Below the pieces are notes generated by a model, which had not been told where the DNA came from, made no database searches, and saw only the letters and a program-made list of their open reading frames with translations. A program made the position numbers and the translations under genes. Below, piece by piece: positions 34,933 through 45,443 of a stretch of 64,000 nucleotides of DNA (its first letter is position 1; each line of letters opens with the position of its first letter). Source of the stretch: PRS1 sp965250265. GTDB taxonomy: Bacteria; Bacteroidota; Bacteroidia; Flavobacteriales; Flavobacteriaceae. The stretch lies in assembly GCA_965250265.1 (NCBI GenBank), contig CBDFNO010000014.1, forward strand, positions 558,001-622,000, read 5' to 3'.

Positions 34933-36948
34933 TTATTTATATGAACGTTGTTTTAACTCAATATCATTAAACTCTAATTCTTCCTTGTGTAAAACGGCTT
35001 TACTTGGTTCACCTTTGTATTCCCAAGCTGAAACATATGCATAATCTTCATCGTTACGTTTTGCTTCTCCTTTTTGTTCTCCTTCCAACTCTACAGATTC
35101 TTCTCTAAAATGTCCTCCACAAGACTCATTTCTCTCTAAAGCATCTTTTGCAAATAATTCTCCTAATTCTAAAAAGTCGGCTACACGTCCTGCTTTTTCC
35201 AATTCAGGATTCATTTCGTTTTCACTTCCTGGGACTTTTACATCTTTCCAGAATTCTTCACGAATGGCTTTAATTTCAGCCATTGCTTCTTTTAAATGAT
35301 TTTCGTTACGAGCCATGCCTACTTTATCCCACATGACTTTCCCTAGTTTTTTATGAAAGTAATCTACAGACTTGCTCCCTTCATTGTTGATAAAGAAATT
35401 AATTCTATCTGAAACTTCTTTTTCAGCAGTCTCAAATTCTGGAGAATCTGTTGAAATATTTCCAGTTCGGATATCATCAGATAAATAATCGCCTATAGTG
35501 TAAGGCAGTACAAAATAACCATCAGCTAATCCTTGCATTAAAGCCGAAGCTCCTAAACGATTAGCTCCATGATCGGAGAAATTGGCTTCGCCTATACAAT
35601 ATAAACCAGGAACTGTAGTCATCAAATTATAATCTACCCAAACACCTCCCATTGTATAGTGAGTTGCTGGATAAATCATCATTGGTGTTTTGTATGGATC
35701 TTCATCAACGATTTTCTCATACATTTGGAATAAGTTTCCATATTTTTCTTCAATAACCGCTGTCCCTAATTCTGTTATCTTTTCTTGTGAAGCGTTAGAA
35801 ATACCATGAATTTTTGCCTGTTCCTTTCCATATCGTTCAATTGCAGATTTAAAATCTAAATACACAGCTTCTCCAGTTGCATTAACACCATAACCTGCAT
35901 CACAACGTTCTTTTGCTGCACGAGATGCGACATCACGAGGTACTAAGTTTCCAAAAGCTGGATATCGACGCTCTAAATAATAATCTCTTTCTTCTTCAGA
36001 CAAATCGATAGGTTTTTTACGTCCTTCACGAATTGCCAAAACATCATCCATGTTTTTAGGCACCCAAATACGTCCATCATTACGTAAGGATTCTGACATT
36101 AGAGTAAGTTTAGACTGGTAGTCTCCCGAACGTGGAATACATGTTGGATGAATTTGAGTGTAACAAGGATTAGCAAAAAAGGCTCCTTTTTTATGCATTT
36201 TCCATGCTGCTGTCGCATTAGAACCCATAGCGTTTGTAGATAAAAAATACACATTCCCATAGCCTCCAGAAGCAACAACTACAGCATGAGCTGAATGACG
36301 TTCTATTTCGCCCGTAATTAAATTACGTGCAATAATTCCTCTTGCTTTTCCATCAATAATAACTACATCCAGCATTTCATGACGGTTGAACATTTCTATT
36401 TTACCGCGAGCAATTTGTCTGTTCATTGCCGAATATGCTCCTAATAATAATTGCTGACCCGTTTGTCCTTTGGCATAAAAAGTCCTCGAAACCAAAACGC
36501 CACCAAAAGAACGATTATCTAATAGACCTCCATATTCACGTGCAAAAGGGACACCTTGAGCGACACATTGGTCAATAATATTACCCGAAACTTCTGCTAA
36601 ACGGTATACATTTGCTTCGCGCGAACGATAATCACCTCCTTTTACTGTATCGTAGAATAATCTATAGTTAGAATCACCATCGCCTTGATAATTTTTTGCT
36701 GCATTAATTCCACCTTGTGCTGCTATGGAATGTGCACGTCGTGGAGAATCCTGATAACAAAATGCTTTTATATTATATCCTAATTCTGCTAAAGTTGCCG
36801 CAGCCGAACCTCCTGCCAAGCCTGTTCCAACCATAATAATATCAATATTACGTTTATTAGCAGGATTTACTAAATCGATATGATTTTTATAATCTGTCCA
36901 TTTATTTTTAATCGGACCTCTTGGTACTTTTGAATCTAAAGCTGCCAT
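34933..36948 (-). CDS. sdhA: Succinate dehydrogenase/fumarate reductase flavoprotein subunit
   Basis: A 671-residue subunit with the FAD-binding GTGLAGGSAAATLAELGY, the covalent-FAD His segment HSIAAQGGINAAKNYQGDGD and the active-site blocks HPTCIPRSGDY and THYTMGGVWVDY. It closes with the second FAD motif CIGEANFSDHGANRLGASAL. It oxidises succinate in the TCA cycle or reduces fumarate. The length fits the long epsilon/Bacteroidota type. Its start overlaps the sdhC stop by 1 bp. Confidence 0.94.
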   Translation of the reverse strand: MAALDSKVPRGPIKNKWTDYKNHIDLVNPANKRNIDIIMVGTGLAGGSAAATLAELGYNIKAFCYQDSPRRAHSIAAQGGINAAKNYQGDGDSNYRLFYDTVKGGDYRSREANVYRLAEVSGNIIDQCVAQGVPFAREYGGLLDNRSFGGVLVSRTFYAKGQTGQQLLLGAYSAMNRQIARGKIEMFNRHEMLDVVIIDGKARGIIARNLITGEIERHSAHAVVVASGGYGNVYFLSTNAMGSNATAAWKMHKKGAFFANPCYTQIHPTCIPRSGDYQSKLTLMSESLRNDGRIWVPKNMDDVLAIREGRKKPIDLSEEERDYYLERRYPAFGNLVPRDVASRAAKERCDAGYGVNATGEAVYLDFKSAIERYGKEQAKIHGISNASQEKITELGTAVIEEKYGNLFQMYEKIVDEDPYKTPMMIYPATHYTMGGVWVDYNLMTTVPGLYCIGEANFSDHGANRLGASALMQGLADGYFVLPYTIGDYLSDDIRTGNISTDSPEFETAEKEVSDRINFFINNEGSKSVDYFHKKLGKVMWDKVGMARNENHLKEAMAEIKAIREEFWKDVKVPGSENEMNPELEKAGRVADFLELGELFAKDALERNESCGGHFREESVELEGEQKGEAKRNDEDYAYVSAWEYKGEPSKAVLHKEELEFNDIELKQRSYK

Positions 36949-37634
36949 TATGATAATACATGTTTAAGATGATGATATACTGCAATAAAAATAAACCCTA
37001 AAGGAATAATAATTGAGTAAGCTATACCTATCCTTTGTAATGTTCTTTTTCTACCTGCAGTCACTCCTACAGATTGGAATGCCGATGAAAAGCCATGTAA
37101 TAAATGTAATGCTAATAATATAAAGGCAATTACATAGGCAATAGTTCTAATATGGCTTTCAAATTTATGAGTCAATTCTTCATAATAACGTAGCCCTTCA
37201 ATCCCTTCTATTGTACCAGACCAATCTCCTTGAATAAATTTTGTATTAATTTCTGGAAACCAAAAATCTATAAAATGTAACACAATAAATGCCAAAATTA
37301 CCAATCCACTATAAATCATATTTCTACTCACCCAGGTAGAATTTGCAGCGCCTTTGTTCTTTACATATTTTACTTTTCTTGAACTCATATTTTTGAATTC
37401 AAGTATAAAACCCATTACAAAGTGAAACACAACACCAAAAATTAGTATCGGTTGTAATACAAATTGTATTAAGGAGCTTGTTCCCATAAAATGGGACACT
37501 TCGTTAAAGACATCAGGATTAAAAACCGATAAGATATTAATTGCAAAATGTTGAAGTAGAAAAAACATGAGGAAAAAAGCAGAAAGTGACATAGCTACCT
37601 TTCTTCCTATAGAAGATTTAAAAAATCCGCTCAT
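36948..37634 (-). CDS. sdhC: Succinate dehydrogenase cytochrome b558 subunit
   Basis: A 228-residue membrane anchor with five helices (about 10-35, 52-77, 104-126, 155-178 and 200-222) and several helix-embedded His residues (QHFAIN, VFHFVMGF, VLHFID, HLLHGF) suited to bind two b hemes. This is the single-chain di-heme anchor of epsilonproteobacterial and Bacteroidota complex II. It is the first gene of sdhCAB, with a near-perfect promoter just upstream. Confidence 0.9.
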   Translation of the reverse strand: MSGFFKSSIGRKVAMSLSAFFLMFFLLQHFAINILSVFNPDVFNEVSHFMGTSSLIQFVLQPILIFGVVFHFVMGFILEFKNMSSRKVKYVKNKGAANSTWVSRNMIYSGLVILAFIVLHFIDFWFPEINTKFIQGDWSGTIEGIEGLRYYEELTHKFESHIRTIAYVIAFILLALHLLHGFSSAFQSVGVTAGRKRTLQRIGIAYSIIIPLGFIFIAVYHHLKHVLS

Positions 37635-37659
37635 TATTTTGAAGTTAATTTATGAGTGA

Positions 37660-37691
37660 CAAATGTAAGGCTCACTTATAAGTAACACAAA
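37660..37691 (-). promoter_or_regulatory. Promoter of sdhCAB
   Basis: On the minus strand TTTG (37691-37688), exactly 20 bp and TACATTTG (37667-37660) match both Bacteroidetes promoter elements in full. The start codon is 25 nt beyond the -7 box. Confidence 0.8.
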
Positions 37692-37715
37692 TTCTCAATG
37701 AGATTTATTATTAAT

Positions 37716-38954
37716 TTAGAAATTAAATCTAGGGTTTACAATAGTGTTATAAATAGACCCAAATGAATAGCTAAAACCCAAACTCACAAAGTAATTATAA
37801 CCAGACTGAAGCTGTTGCTGCTGAAGCAGCAATTCTTCTAAAGAAACATCTCCAGCTGGAAGACTTATTTGATTGCGAGTTATCTCATAACTACCATTCA
37901 CATTAAATGAAAAACCTTTAAACAAACGAACCCTTGTTCCTATATAAAATGATAGTTCATTTAAGGTAGTATCATGTAAATATTGATCAAACGAAGCCTC
38001 TGCAAAGATGTTTCCCCATTTCTGATTGATGCTTCCACCAAGTGACAATGTATGTTCCCATAACTGTTCCTTGTTTTGAGCGAATATAGTTCGTTCAATA
38101 TAGTTGTTATATTGTGTTCCTATTCTGTAAGATAAAGCTAGTTGCTTTTTTGCTGATTCAGAATAATCAAAAAAGTTATATTCAATTGCAGGTTTAAATG
38201 ACCAATAAAAATCACGATTACTAAATGTAGAGGATCCTAATCTTGCAAATGCACCAGCTGACCAATGATTTGTAATGCTAATTACGTCGCTAACACTTAA
38301 TGATTTTGAGTCGTTTATTGATACAATATCATCGCCATCAAAGCTAAAAGTTGATTTGTTTTCATTAAAATTTGCCCTGAAAGAAAACTTATTTTTCTCA
38401 GTTACTCTTTTGGCAGAAACATTAAACCTGTAGCTACTAAACTTACTAGATTCTTGACCGTTAAAAAATCCGTTAGCACCTAATTGAAAAACCCAATAGT
38501 TCCAAGAATCTTTTTTTTCAGCATCGTTATTTACTTCTTTTGGAGCACTAACAGATATTGTAATATTATCACTAGTTCCTTTTTTTACCCAATAACGAAC
38601 CAATCCTAATTTTATAAATTTTAAGGTTCTGTTTCTAATATCATCTCTTGACATATTAGTATCTGTTGAGTAATTCAATTTATCTTGAATGCCTTCAAAT
38701 TCATTTTTTCCTATAAAATCGATATTGTAAGAAGTTCCATCGCTTCCAGTCCTTTGCGTGGTAAAAAACAGATGTACATCTGCAAAATTTTGGTCTCTAA
38801 CAAATTCAACATTGCTCAAATTTTGCTTTATATATGTGATATCACACCTGTTACAATCTAAAAATATTTTCAAGTCGCTTTTTGCATCTTGTGAAAAGGA
38901 TTGAATTGAAAAAGTGAAGCACACTATAATTAATACTAAAAAGGATTTTGACAT
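37716..38954 (-). CDS. Outer-membrane protein with N-terminal CxxC domain and barrel
   Basis: A 412-residue exported protein with the signal peptide MSKSFLVLIIVCFTFSIQSF. A small alpha/beta domain (about 25-135) opens with IFLDCNRCDITYIKQNL. A short linker leads to a beta-rich half (about 150-412), with aromatic-ended strands typical of a barrel. A run of Gln occurs near the end (LLLQQQQLQSG). The family is not recognised. It stands alone with 82 bp to the sdhC start and may be transcribed independently. Confidence 0.65.
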   Translation of the reverse strand: MSKSFLVLIIVCFTFSIQSFSQDAKSDLKIFLDCNRCDITYIKQNLSNVEFVRDQNFADVHLFFTTQRTGSDGTSYNIDFIGKNEFEGIQDKLNYSTDTNMSRDDIRNRTLKFIKLGLVRYWVKKGTSDNITISVSAPKEVNNDAEKKDSWNYWVFQLGANGFFNGQESSKFSSYRFNVSAKRVTEKNKFSFRANFNENKSTFSFDGDDIVSINDSKSLSVSDVISITNHWSAGAFARLGSSTFSNRDFYWSFKPAIEYNFFDYSESAKKQLALSYRIGTQYNNYIERTIFAQNKEQLWEHTLSLGGSINQKWGNIFAEASFDQYLHDTTLNELSFYIGTRVRLFKGFSFNVNGSYEITRNQISLPAGDVSLEELLLQQQQLQSGYNYFVSLGFSYSFGSIYNTIVNPRFNF

Positions 38955-39216
38955 TGATTGATGGTTTTAAAAAGTTTAATTTATTTTAGGATACAAATTT
39001 TATTCCAAAATAGAAATATCTAATTTTATTTTATGATTTATTTTTATGGCCAAACTAAATTGATTTTAAATAGAAAATGTCAAAAAAATGTAAAAGAAGT
39101 GTCAATCATATTATAAAGGTCATAGAACTGAATGAACAATAACTTTTCCAAATTTGCTTTTGATCCCAGCTTTTGATACTAGGAATTGAATATTTTTGAT
39201 TTTTAACACACAAAAA

Positions 39217-42025
39217 CTATTTAATTTCTAAGCTTGTTTTTTCAGACCCAATTTGAATCGTATATTTACCTTTTGGTAAATAATATTTTCCGTTTTTGGC
39301 TTTATTAATTTTAATACTATTATCTTCTTCTTTTAATGCCTTTTTCCCTGACTCAGTTAATGTTAAATCATAGTCAACATAATTAAATCCTTTGTCTGCT
39401 TTCACCTCCACAGAACTCAATAAAGCTCCTCCTTCAGATAATACATTTATACCATGAGTCGCTTTTGAGCTTGAATAAAATGAAATGGTTGTTGATGGTT
39501 CGAATGCTGGATAAAATTGTCCCCAAGACATTCCCCATCGTGAATCAGAACGAATAGGAGCAATTTTAAATACTGCAACCGATTTGTTACTAACCTTGCT
39601 ATATTGTTGTAAGGCTGATATGTCAGCCTTATAAATAGATCTACCATGTGTTCCTACCACTAGATCGTGAGCTTCTGGATGAACAACAAGATCATGAACA
39701 GCAGCTTTAGTCAATCCTTTAGAAAACACTTCCCAAGACTTACCTTTATTAAAAGAAACGTATACACCATTATCTGTTCCTACGTATAAGATATTTTCAT
39801 CTTCTGTATCTTCTTTGATTACATTTACTGGTGCATCATTTGAAATATTCGAACTTATCGATGTCCAAGTACTACCACTATTTTCACTAACATAAACATA
39901 GGCCTTAAAGTCATCGTTTCTATATCCATTTAATGTTGCATAAACACGATTCATTGAATGTTGTGATGCTACCACTCGAGAAACCCATAGTCCTTGTGGT
40001 AAACCATCTGAAACTCTTGTCCAAGATCCTCCTCCGTTCATGGTTAAATTAATATATCCATCATCACTTCCTGTATAGATCATACCAAATTGGTAAGAAC
40101 TTTCAGAGATAGTAGTAAGTGTTCCATATGGTACATTTCCTTTTTTTCCTCCTGTAGTTAAGTCCTCAGAAATGACAGAAAACGTTTCTCCTTGATCCAT
40201 AGATCGTAATAATTTATTTGCACCCATATATAAAATATCTTGGTTGTGTGGCGACAATAAAATTGGTGTTTGCCAATTGTATCGATACGGCGAATCTCCT
40301 AATTCATGTTTCGGATTAATTCTAAGTCGCTCACCTGTTTCTCTATTCAATCTATAGTAAAAACCAAACTGAGATCCTGCGTAAAGAATATTTGAATTTC
40401 TGTTATCGACTTGTACTTGCATTCCATCTCCACCTCCAATACCTTCATAAGGATATTTTCCTCTTCCTTCCCAGCCTTTAGATGCAGAATAACTACTAGG
40501 CCCTACCCAAACTCCATTATCTTGTAAGCCGCCATATACATTATATGGTTTTTCATTATCTACATTTATATAATAGAACTGTCCAACAGAAGGTACATTG
40601 TTTTTTGTCCAGTTTGCACCATCATCATATGAAATATTCACACCGCCATCATTCCCATTAATAATATGACCTTCTCTGTTCGGGTTTAACCAAATGGCCT
40701 GATGATCACCATGTACATTTTCCTTTCCTATAGCAGAGAATGTTTTCCCTCCATCATCCGATTTTATAATTGGAACACCTAACACATACAATTTATTTTC
40801 ATTCTTTGGGTGAACAGCTATTACTCCAAAATAATAACCATACGAACTATATACACCATCTAAATAACCATCGTGGGTTTTTGTCCAAGAAGCTCCGCCA
40901 TCAATAGATTTATAGACTTCTGCTCCAAATTACTGGTGAGTTAAACAAAGCTGCGTTGGCATTTTCAAGGTACGATGCCAAATCACTAGGTTGCACGCTT
41001 CCATTACTAATAGCGTTTTTTACAAACGAAGCACTATACTTTTGAGGGAATCGGTTATTTCGTAAGTAACCTCCTAATTTTTTATCATCTAACTTTAAGA
41101 AATCAGCTTGAGACATTGTTTTGAAATCGTCTTTTTGAAGCACGTCTCCTACTTTTTTAGGTTGTTCTGGCCTTCTAAATTGATTGTCTAGTAAAGCATA
41201 TACAATATCATTACTTACTGCTGAAATACCGATGCGACCAACACCGCCTCCCGTTGGAAATCCACTTCCATCTGAAGTTAACTTCGTCCAAGTTGACCCA
41301 GCATCTGTACTCTTATATATAGCTGAACCTTCTCCATCACCATTAAAATCCCAGGCTTTCCTATCGCGTTCCCAAGAAGCCGCATACATCACGTTCATAT
41401 CTGTTGGTGAAACATTAATATCGATTATTCCTGTGTCATTATTAATAAACAGCACTTTATTCCAAGTTTTTCCTCCGTCCGAAGTTTTAAATATTCCTCG
41501 TTCGGCATTTGAAGTATACAAATGTCCTACTGCTCCAACAATTACTTCATCAGGATTGTTCTTATTAATAACAATTCGTCCAATATGATGTGAATCTGTC
41601 AATCCAACATTCTCCCAAGTATTTCCCTTATCAGTACTTTTTAAAATTCCAATTCCAGCATAAGAAGAACGTGAAGAATTACTTTCACCAGTTCCTATCC
41701 AGATTGTTTCGCTATTCCAATCAACAGCTATGTCTCCCATATTTTGAGTTGGAGCATTATCAGCAACTGGAGTAAATGAAGTTCCATTGTTATTGGTATA
41801 CCATAATCCTCCTGATGCATACGCTACATAGAACTCGGTTGGGTCGTTTGGATTAACATCAAAATCAACAACGCGACCACTCATTATGGTTGGTCCTATA
41901 TTGGTAAAAGGTACATTTTTGACTAATGAATTTTGCACTAAATCAGCCGTTGAAGAAGGTTGTTGTGCATTTGCCTGAAAAGTAAAAATAAAGCTTAGTG
42001 CTAAAAGTAATTTGATAGTTTTCAT
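39217..42025 (-). CDS. VPS10/sortilin-like Asp-box propeller protein, one frameshift
   Basis: After a signal peptide (MKTIKLLLALSFIFTFQANA), the protein holds many BNR/Asp-box repeats such as KSTDKGNTWENVG, KTSDGGKTWNKV, VSENSGSTWTSI and VSFNKGKSWEVF, as in the VPS10/sialidase-type propellers. The frame breaks near 40933, where the sequence has ATTTGG for ATTGG. With one T removed it reads SPVIGAEVYKSIDGGASWTK and continues to the stop at 39217, giving 935 residues. It is probably surface or periplasmic. No T9SS tail is evident at the end (YTIQIGSEKTSLEIK). Enzymatic activity cannot be claimed. Confidence 0.82.
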
Positions 42026-42033
42026 GAGTTAGT

Positions 42034-42062
42034 TAGTTTAAGGTTTGAAAATACTTAAACTA
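42034..42062 (-). promoter_or_regulatory. Inverted repeat just before the VPS10-like gene
   Basis: TAGTTTAAG at 42034-42042 and CTTAAACTA at 42054-42062 are perfect inverted arms with an 11-nt spacer, ending 9 bp before the start codon. It may be a dimeric protein site or a leader hairpin. Confidence 0.4.
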
Positions 42063-42097
42063 GATGAAAGCATCAAAATTCATACGATAAAAAAAGA

Positions 42098-42158
42098 GAC
42101 TTTAACATATATGATTCACTTTCTTACAGAAAAGAAATTGAATCATAACGCAAAAGTC
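42098..42158 (-). terminator. Long imperfect hairpin between metalloprotease and VPS10-like genes
   Basis: The arm 42098-42123 and its near complement 42134-42158 enclose about 10 nt. It lies 52 bp behind the metalloprotease stop, the same relative place as the hairpin behind sdhB. No strict T-run is seen, so termination is only inferred. Confidence 0.4.
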
Positions 42159-42209
42159 ACAATTAAGAGACTTAAATGATACTTATCTTTTAATTATGAC
42201 TTTTAAAAA

Positions 42210-44063
42210 TTATTCTAAAATGATTTTTTTAGTAATAACTGTATTTTCAGAATAAATACTCACAAAATACATGCCTTTTGAAACATTTCCTAAAGTAATA
42301 GTTTTAATTCTTGATGTGTTGGAAATATCATTTTCAGAGATGAGTCGCCCACTAATATCGTATATAATTACTTTTTCTAAATTAATAAAAGAGGCATTAC
42401 TTATATAAAATTTGCCACTCGCAGGATTTGGGAATACTTTAATGGCATTACCCAATTCATTTTCACTAATACTTAATGCACAACCAGATGTGTCATAATC
42501 AACCATAACATCTTGCAAACAAGCATCGATTGTAGTGCTTCTACTATGTACATCTCCAGCTCCTGCTATATCATCAACAGTTAATGTTCTTATATTTTCA
42601 GCAGCAGAGAGCGCATAATGCATTACAGCTCCTGTACTTTCAATAACATGCCCTAATTGGTGGCCATGTCCTAATTCATGAAGAGCAACACTTTCAAAAT
42701 CAACATCACTTCCAGTAGCCAACGAAGGACCTGTTTCCCATGAAGTCACGTCATCAAAAACAATGTCTAATTCTGTTACATGATAAATAGCACTATCAGG
42801 ATCATCCAAATCGCCACAGCCTGACAATCTGGATGTACAACGCCCTAAAACTCCATCAGGAAGACCTCCCATACCTTCATCTCCATTATCAAATCTTATA
42901 ACATTAGTTCCATCACTTGCTATTACATCAACAGTAGTAGCTGAACCGCTTATTTCCCAATTTACTTTTGTCTCACAACGCCAAGTTTCCAAAGCTCTTT
43001 CAAAAGAAGCTTTAGCACCTGTTACTTCAGTATCAGCAAAAAAATCTGTAAACATTTCCCATGTATATCCGCCACTTGCAGGAGATTCTGGATCATCGAT
43101 ATGCCTTGTTTCATAAGCATAATCTGTTGCTCCACCTACAGACCAAAAAGAGGATATAACATTAAGTTCTGCATAAGTAATTGTTAGATCACTTGCTGAT
43201 ACAACAGTACTTGTGTCATCATGCGTTACTCTAATTTTTCCAGTTCCAGCATCTGATGGAATCTCAACAGTAATTTCAGTATTTCCCCAGGTTAAAACTT
43301 GTGTGTCTAATGCATCTATAAACGTAGCACCGCCATCATTTGCATCACTAAAACCAACTTTTCCTTTTGTGCCTCCAAAATCTGTCCCTGTAATTGTCAA
43401 TACAGTTTTTGTCCCAGCAGTTGCTGGTGTCGGTACAGATGAAAAACTAGTAATTCCGAGAGCCAGAACATTTTTTTTTTGATTAGTAGACATACTTTTT
43501 TCTTTGACCTCAAATTTGGATACCTCAATATACTTTAGCTTGGTATAACTCTTAATTTCATTATAAAATGAATTCGAAATCCCTCGTTTTGCAGAAAATG
43601 GATTCACAGCAACATCTTCTCCTACATTATACTTATAAAACCCTTGAACCGAACTATAGGGTTTAAATCGCTTATTGGCAGATTTATTTTCAGTAGAGAA
43701 TGCCACATTATTATCGTATAACATAAAAACGCCTATATCTCCATTACGAAGTTCTAAACTTGGTGAAACCCTTTGTGCTTGAAAACCAACAGAGCCTCCA
43801 GGCGTTATCACCTCTATTGTATTAATATGCTGTCCTTTAAATACTTTATATACTTTAACTGTATTGGCGGTATATATGTTATGATGCTTTGCATCCCAAA
43901 ACGATTGTTTTGAAATCACTTTGCCCTCTATAATCAAACTAGACTTTTCAACTTGTTGTTTCAAGGATATTTCTCGAAGAACTGCTTGAGCAAATAGTGT
44001 GTTGAGGTTTAGCGAACTAAATAATAAAGCTAAAACGAAACTTGTGAGTGTAATTTTTTTCAT
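42210..44063 (-). CDS. T9SS-secreted zinc metalloprotease with IPT/TIG domain
   Basis: A 617-residue protein: signal peptide (to about 25), an uncharacterised N-terminal domain, an IPT/TIG Ig-like domain (about 205-290; GTKTVLTITGTDFGGTKGKV), and a metalloprotease region with HELGHGHQLGH at about 463-473. That gives the HExxHxxxxxH zinc ligands, but Gln replaces the usual metzincin Gly at the eighth position. A T9SS sorting tail (about 540-617) has AIKVFPNPASGKFYISNA and GMYFVSIYSENTVITKKIIL. It is probably an extracellular matrixin-like protease. A TATTTTTG box lies about 20 nt before the start. Confidence 0.85.
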   Translation of the reverse strand: MKKITLTSFVLALLFSSLNLNTLFAQAVLREISLKQQVEKSSLIIEGKVISKQSFWDAKHHNIYTANTVKVYKVFKGQHINTIEVITPGGSVGFQAQRVSPSLELRNGDIGVFMLYDNNVAFSTENKSANKRFKPYSSVQGFYKYNVGEDVAVNPFSAKRGISNSFYNEIKSYTKLKYIEVSKFEVKEKSMSTNQKKNVLALGITSFSSVPTPATAGTKTVLTITGTDFGGTKGKVGFSDANDGGATFIDALDTQVLTWGNTEITVEIPSDAGTGKIRVTHDDTSTVVSASDLTITYAELNVISSFWSVGGATDYAYETRHIDDPESPASGGYTWEMFTDFFADTEVTGAKASFERALETWRCETKVNWEISGSATTVDVIASDGTNVIRFDNGDEGMGGLPDGVLGRCTSRLSGCGDLDDPDSAIYHVTELDIVFDDVTSWETGPSLATGSDVDFESVALHELGHGHQLGHVIESTGAVMHYALSAAENIRTLTVDDIAGAGDVHSRSTTIDACLQDVMVDYDTSGCALSISENELGNAIKVFPNPASGKFYISNASFINLEKVIIYDISGRLISENDISNTSRIKTITLGNVSKGMYFVSIYSENTVITKKIILE

Positions 44064-44147
44064 AAGATATAGGGTTTTACCAAAAATAGTGAAAAATCTG
44101 CATAAGTTTGGTTTGTTTTTTTAATTTTATCTCACTAAAAAAATGAA

Positions 44148-45443
44148 ATGAAATACAATCCAATAGATAGAACCCTATTTATAAGAAACCGAGCGAATTT
44201 TACAGCACAAATGAAACCCAATGGTTTGGCTGTTTTTAATTCTAATGACACGTATCCAATAAGTGCAGATAGTACAATGCCTTTTGAACAACATCGTGAT
44301 ATTTTTTATTTAAGTGGTGTCGATCAGGAAGAAAGTATATTGGTATTATTTCCAGACTGCACAAAAGAAAAACATCGAGAAATCTTGTTCCTAAAAGAAA
44401 CTAACGAGCATATTGCTGTCTGGGAAGGTGCAAAACTTACCAAAGAAGCTGCTTTAAAAACTTCAGGAATAAAAACAGTGTATTGGTTGCAGGAAATGGA
44501 AAAGATCATGTTTGAGATTATGACGCAATGTGATACGGTTTATATAAACACCAATGAACATTACAGAGCTTCGGTTGAAACTGAAACTCGCGAAGATCGG
44601 TTTACTAAATGGCTGAAAGATAAATATCCTGCACATAATGTTGCCAAAAGCAATCCTATTTTACAAAGACTTCGTTCAGTTAAGGATCCTATAGAAATAG
44701 ATTTATTACAACAGGCTTGTAATATTACCGAAAAAGGATTTCGACGTGTTTTAAACTTTGTAAACCCTGGTGTTTGGGAATACGAGATTGAAGCAGAATT
44801 TATGCACGAATTTATTCGTAATCGTTCAAAAAAGTTTGCCTATACACCAATTGTCGCTTCAGGAAATAATGCAAATGTATTGCACTATACTGAAAACAAT
44901 CAACAATGTAAAGCAGGAGATTTAATACTTATGGATGTTGGTGCAGAATATGCCAATTACTCGAGCGATATGACGAGAACCATTCCTGTATCTGGAAAAT
45001 TTACAGATCGGCAAAAAGACGTTTATAATGCTGTAAATCGCGTAAAAGATGAAGCTACTAAACTATTGATTCCTGGAACAGATTGGGAAGCATATCATGT
45101 TGAGGTTGGTAAACTTATGACTTCAGAATTATTGGGATTGGGATTGCTTGACAAGGCAGATGTGCAAAACGAAAACAAAGATTGGCCAGCTTATAAAAAA
45201 TATTTTATGCATGGCACATCACATCATATGGGATTAGATACACATGATTATGGTATTTTAACCGAACCTATGCAGGCCAATATGGTGTTTACTGTAGAGC
45301 CTGGCATTTATATTCCTGATGAAGGTTTTGGAATTCGTTTGGAGGACGATGTGGTGATTCAAGCACAAGGAGACCCTTTAAACCTGATGAAAAATATTCC
45401 TATTGAAGTTGATGAAATTGAGGAGTTGATGAATAAGTTCTAG
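44148..45443 (+). CDS. pepP: Xaa-Pro aminopeptidase (M24B)
   Basis: A 431-residue enzyme that removes N-terminal residues preceding proline. An N-terminal aminopeptidase-P domain (about 1-170) is followed by the pita-bread catalytic domain with the dinuclear metal ligands: Asp in ILMDVGAEY and SSDMTRT, His in MHGTSHHMGLDTHD, Glu in FTVEPGIYIPDEG and RLEDDV. No signal peptide is present, so it is cytoplasmic. An ATG five bases earlier is followed at once by a stop, which fixes the start at 44148. It overlaps the convergent brnQ end by 4 bp. Confidence 0.92.
   Translation: MKYNPIDRTLFIRNRANFTAQMKPNGLAVFNSNDTYPISADSTMPFEQHRDIFYLSGVDQEESILVLFPDCTKEKHREILFLKETNEHIAVWEGAKLTKEAALKTSGIKTVYWLQEMEKIMFEIMTQCDTVYINTNEHYRASVETETREDRFTKWLKDKYPAHNVAKSNPILQRLRSVKDPIEIDLLQQACNITEKGFRRVLNFVNPGVWEYEIEAEFMHEFIRNRSKKFAYTPIVASGNNANVLHYTENNQQCKAGDLILMDVGAEYANYSSDMTRTIPVSGKFTDRQKDVYNAVNRVKDEATKLLIPGTDWEAYHVEVGKLMTSELLGLGLLDKADVQNENKDWPAYKKYFMHGTSHHMGLDTHDYGILTEPMQANMVFTVEPGIYIPDEGFGIRLEDDVVIQAQGDPLNLMKNIPIEVDEIEELMNKF

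Noticed and set aside
41184..41588. Plus-strand frame of 134 codons in the VPS10-like gene
   Set aside because: Antisense to a clear Asp-box protein; no start signal or recognisable content.
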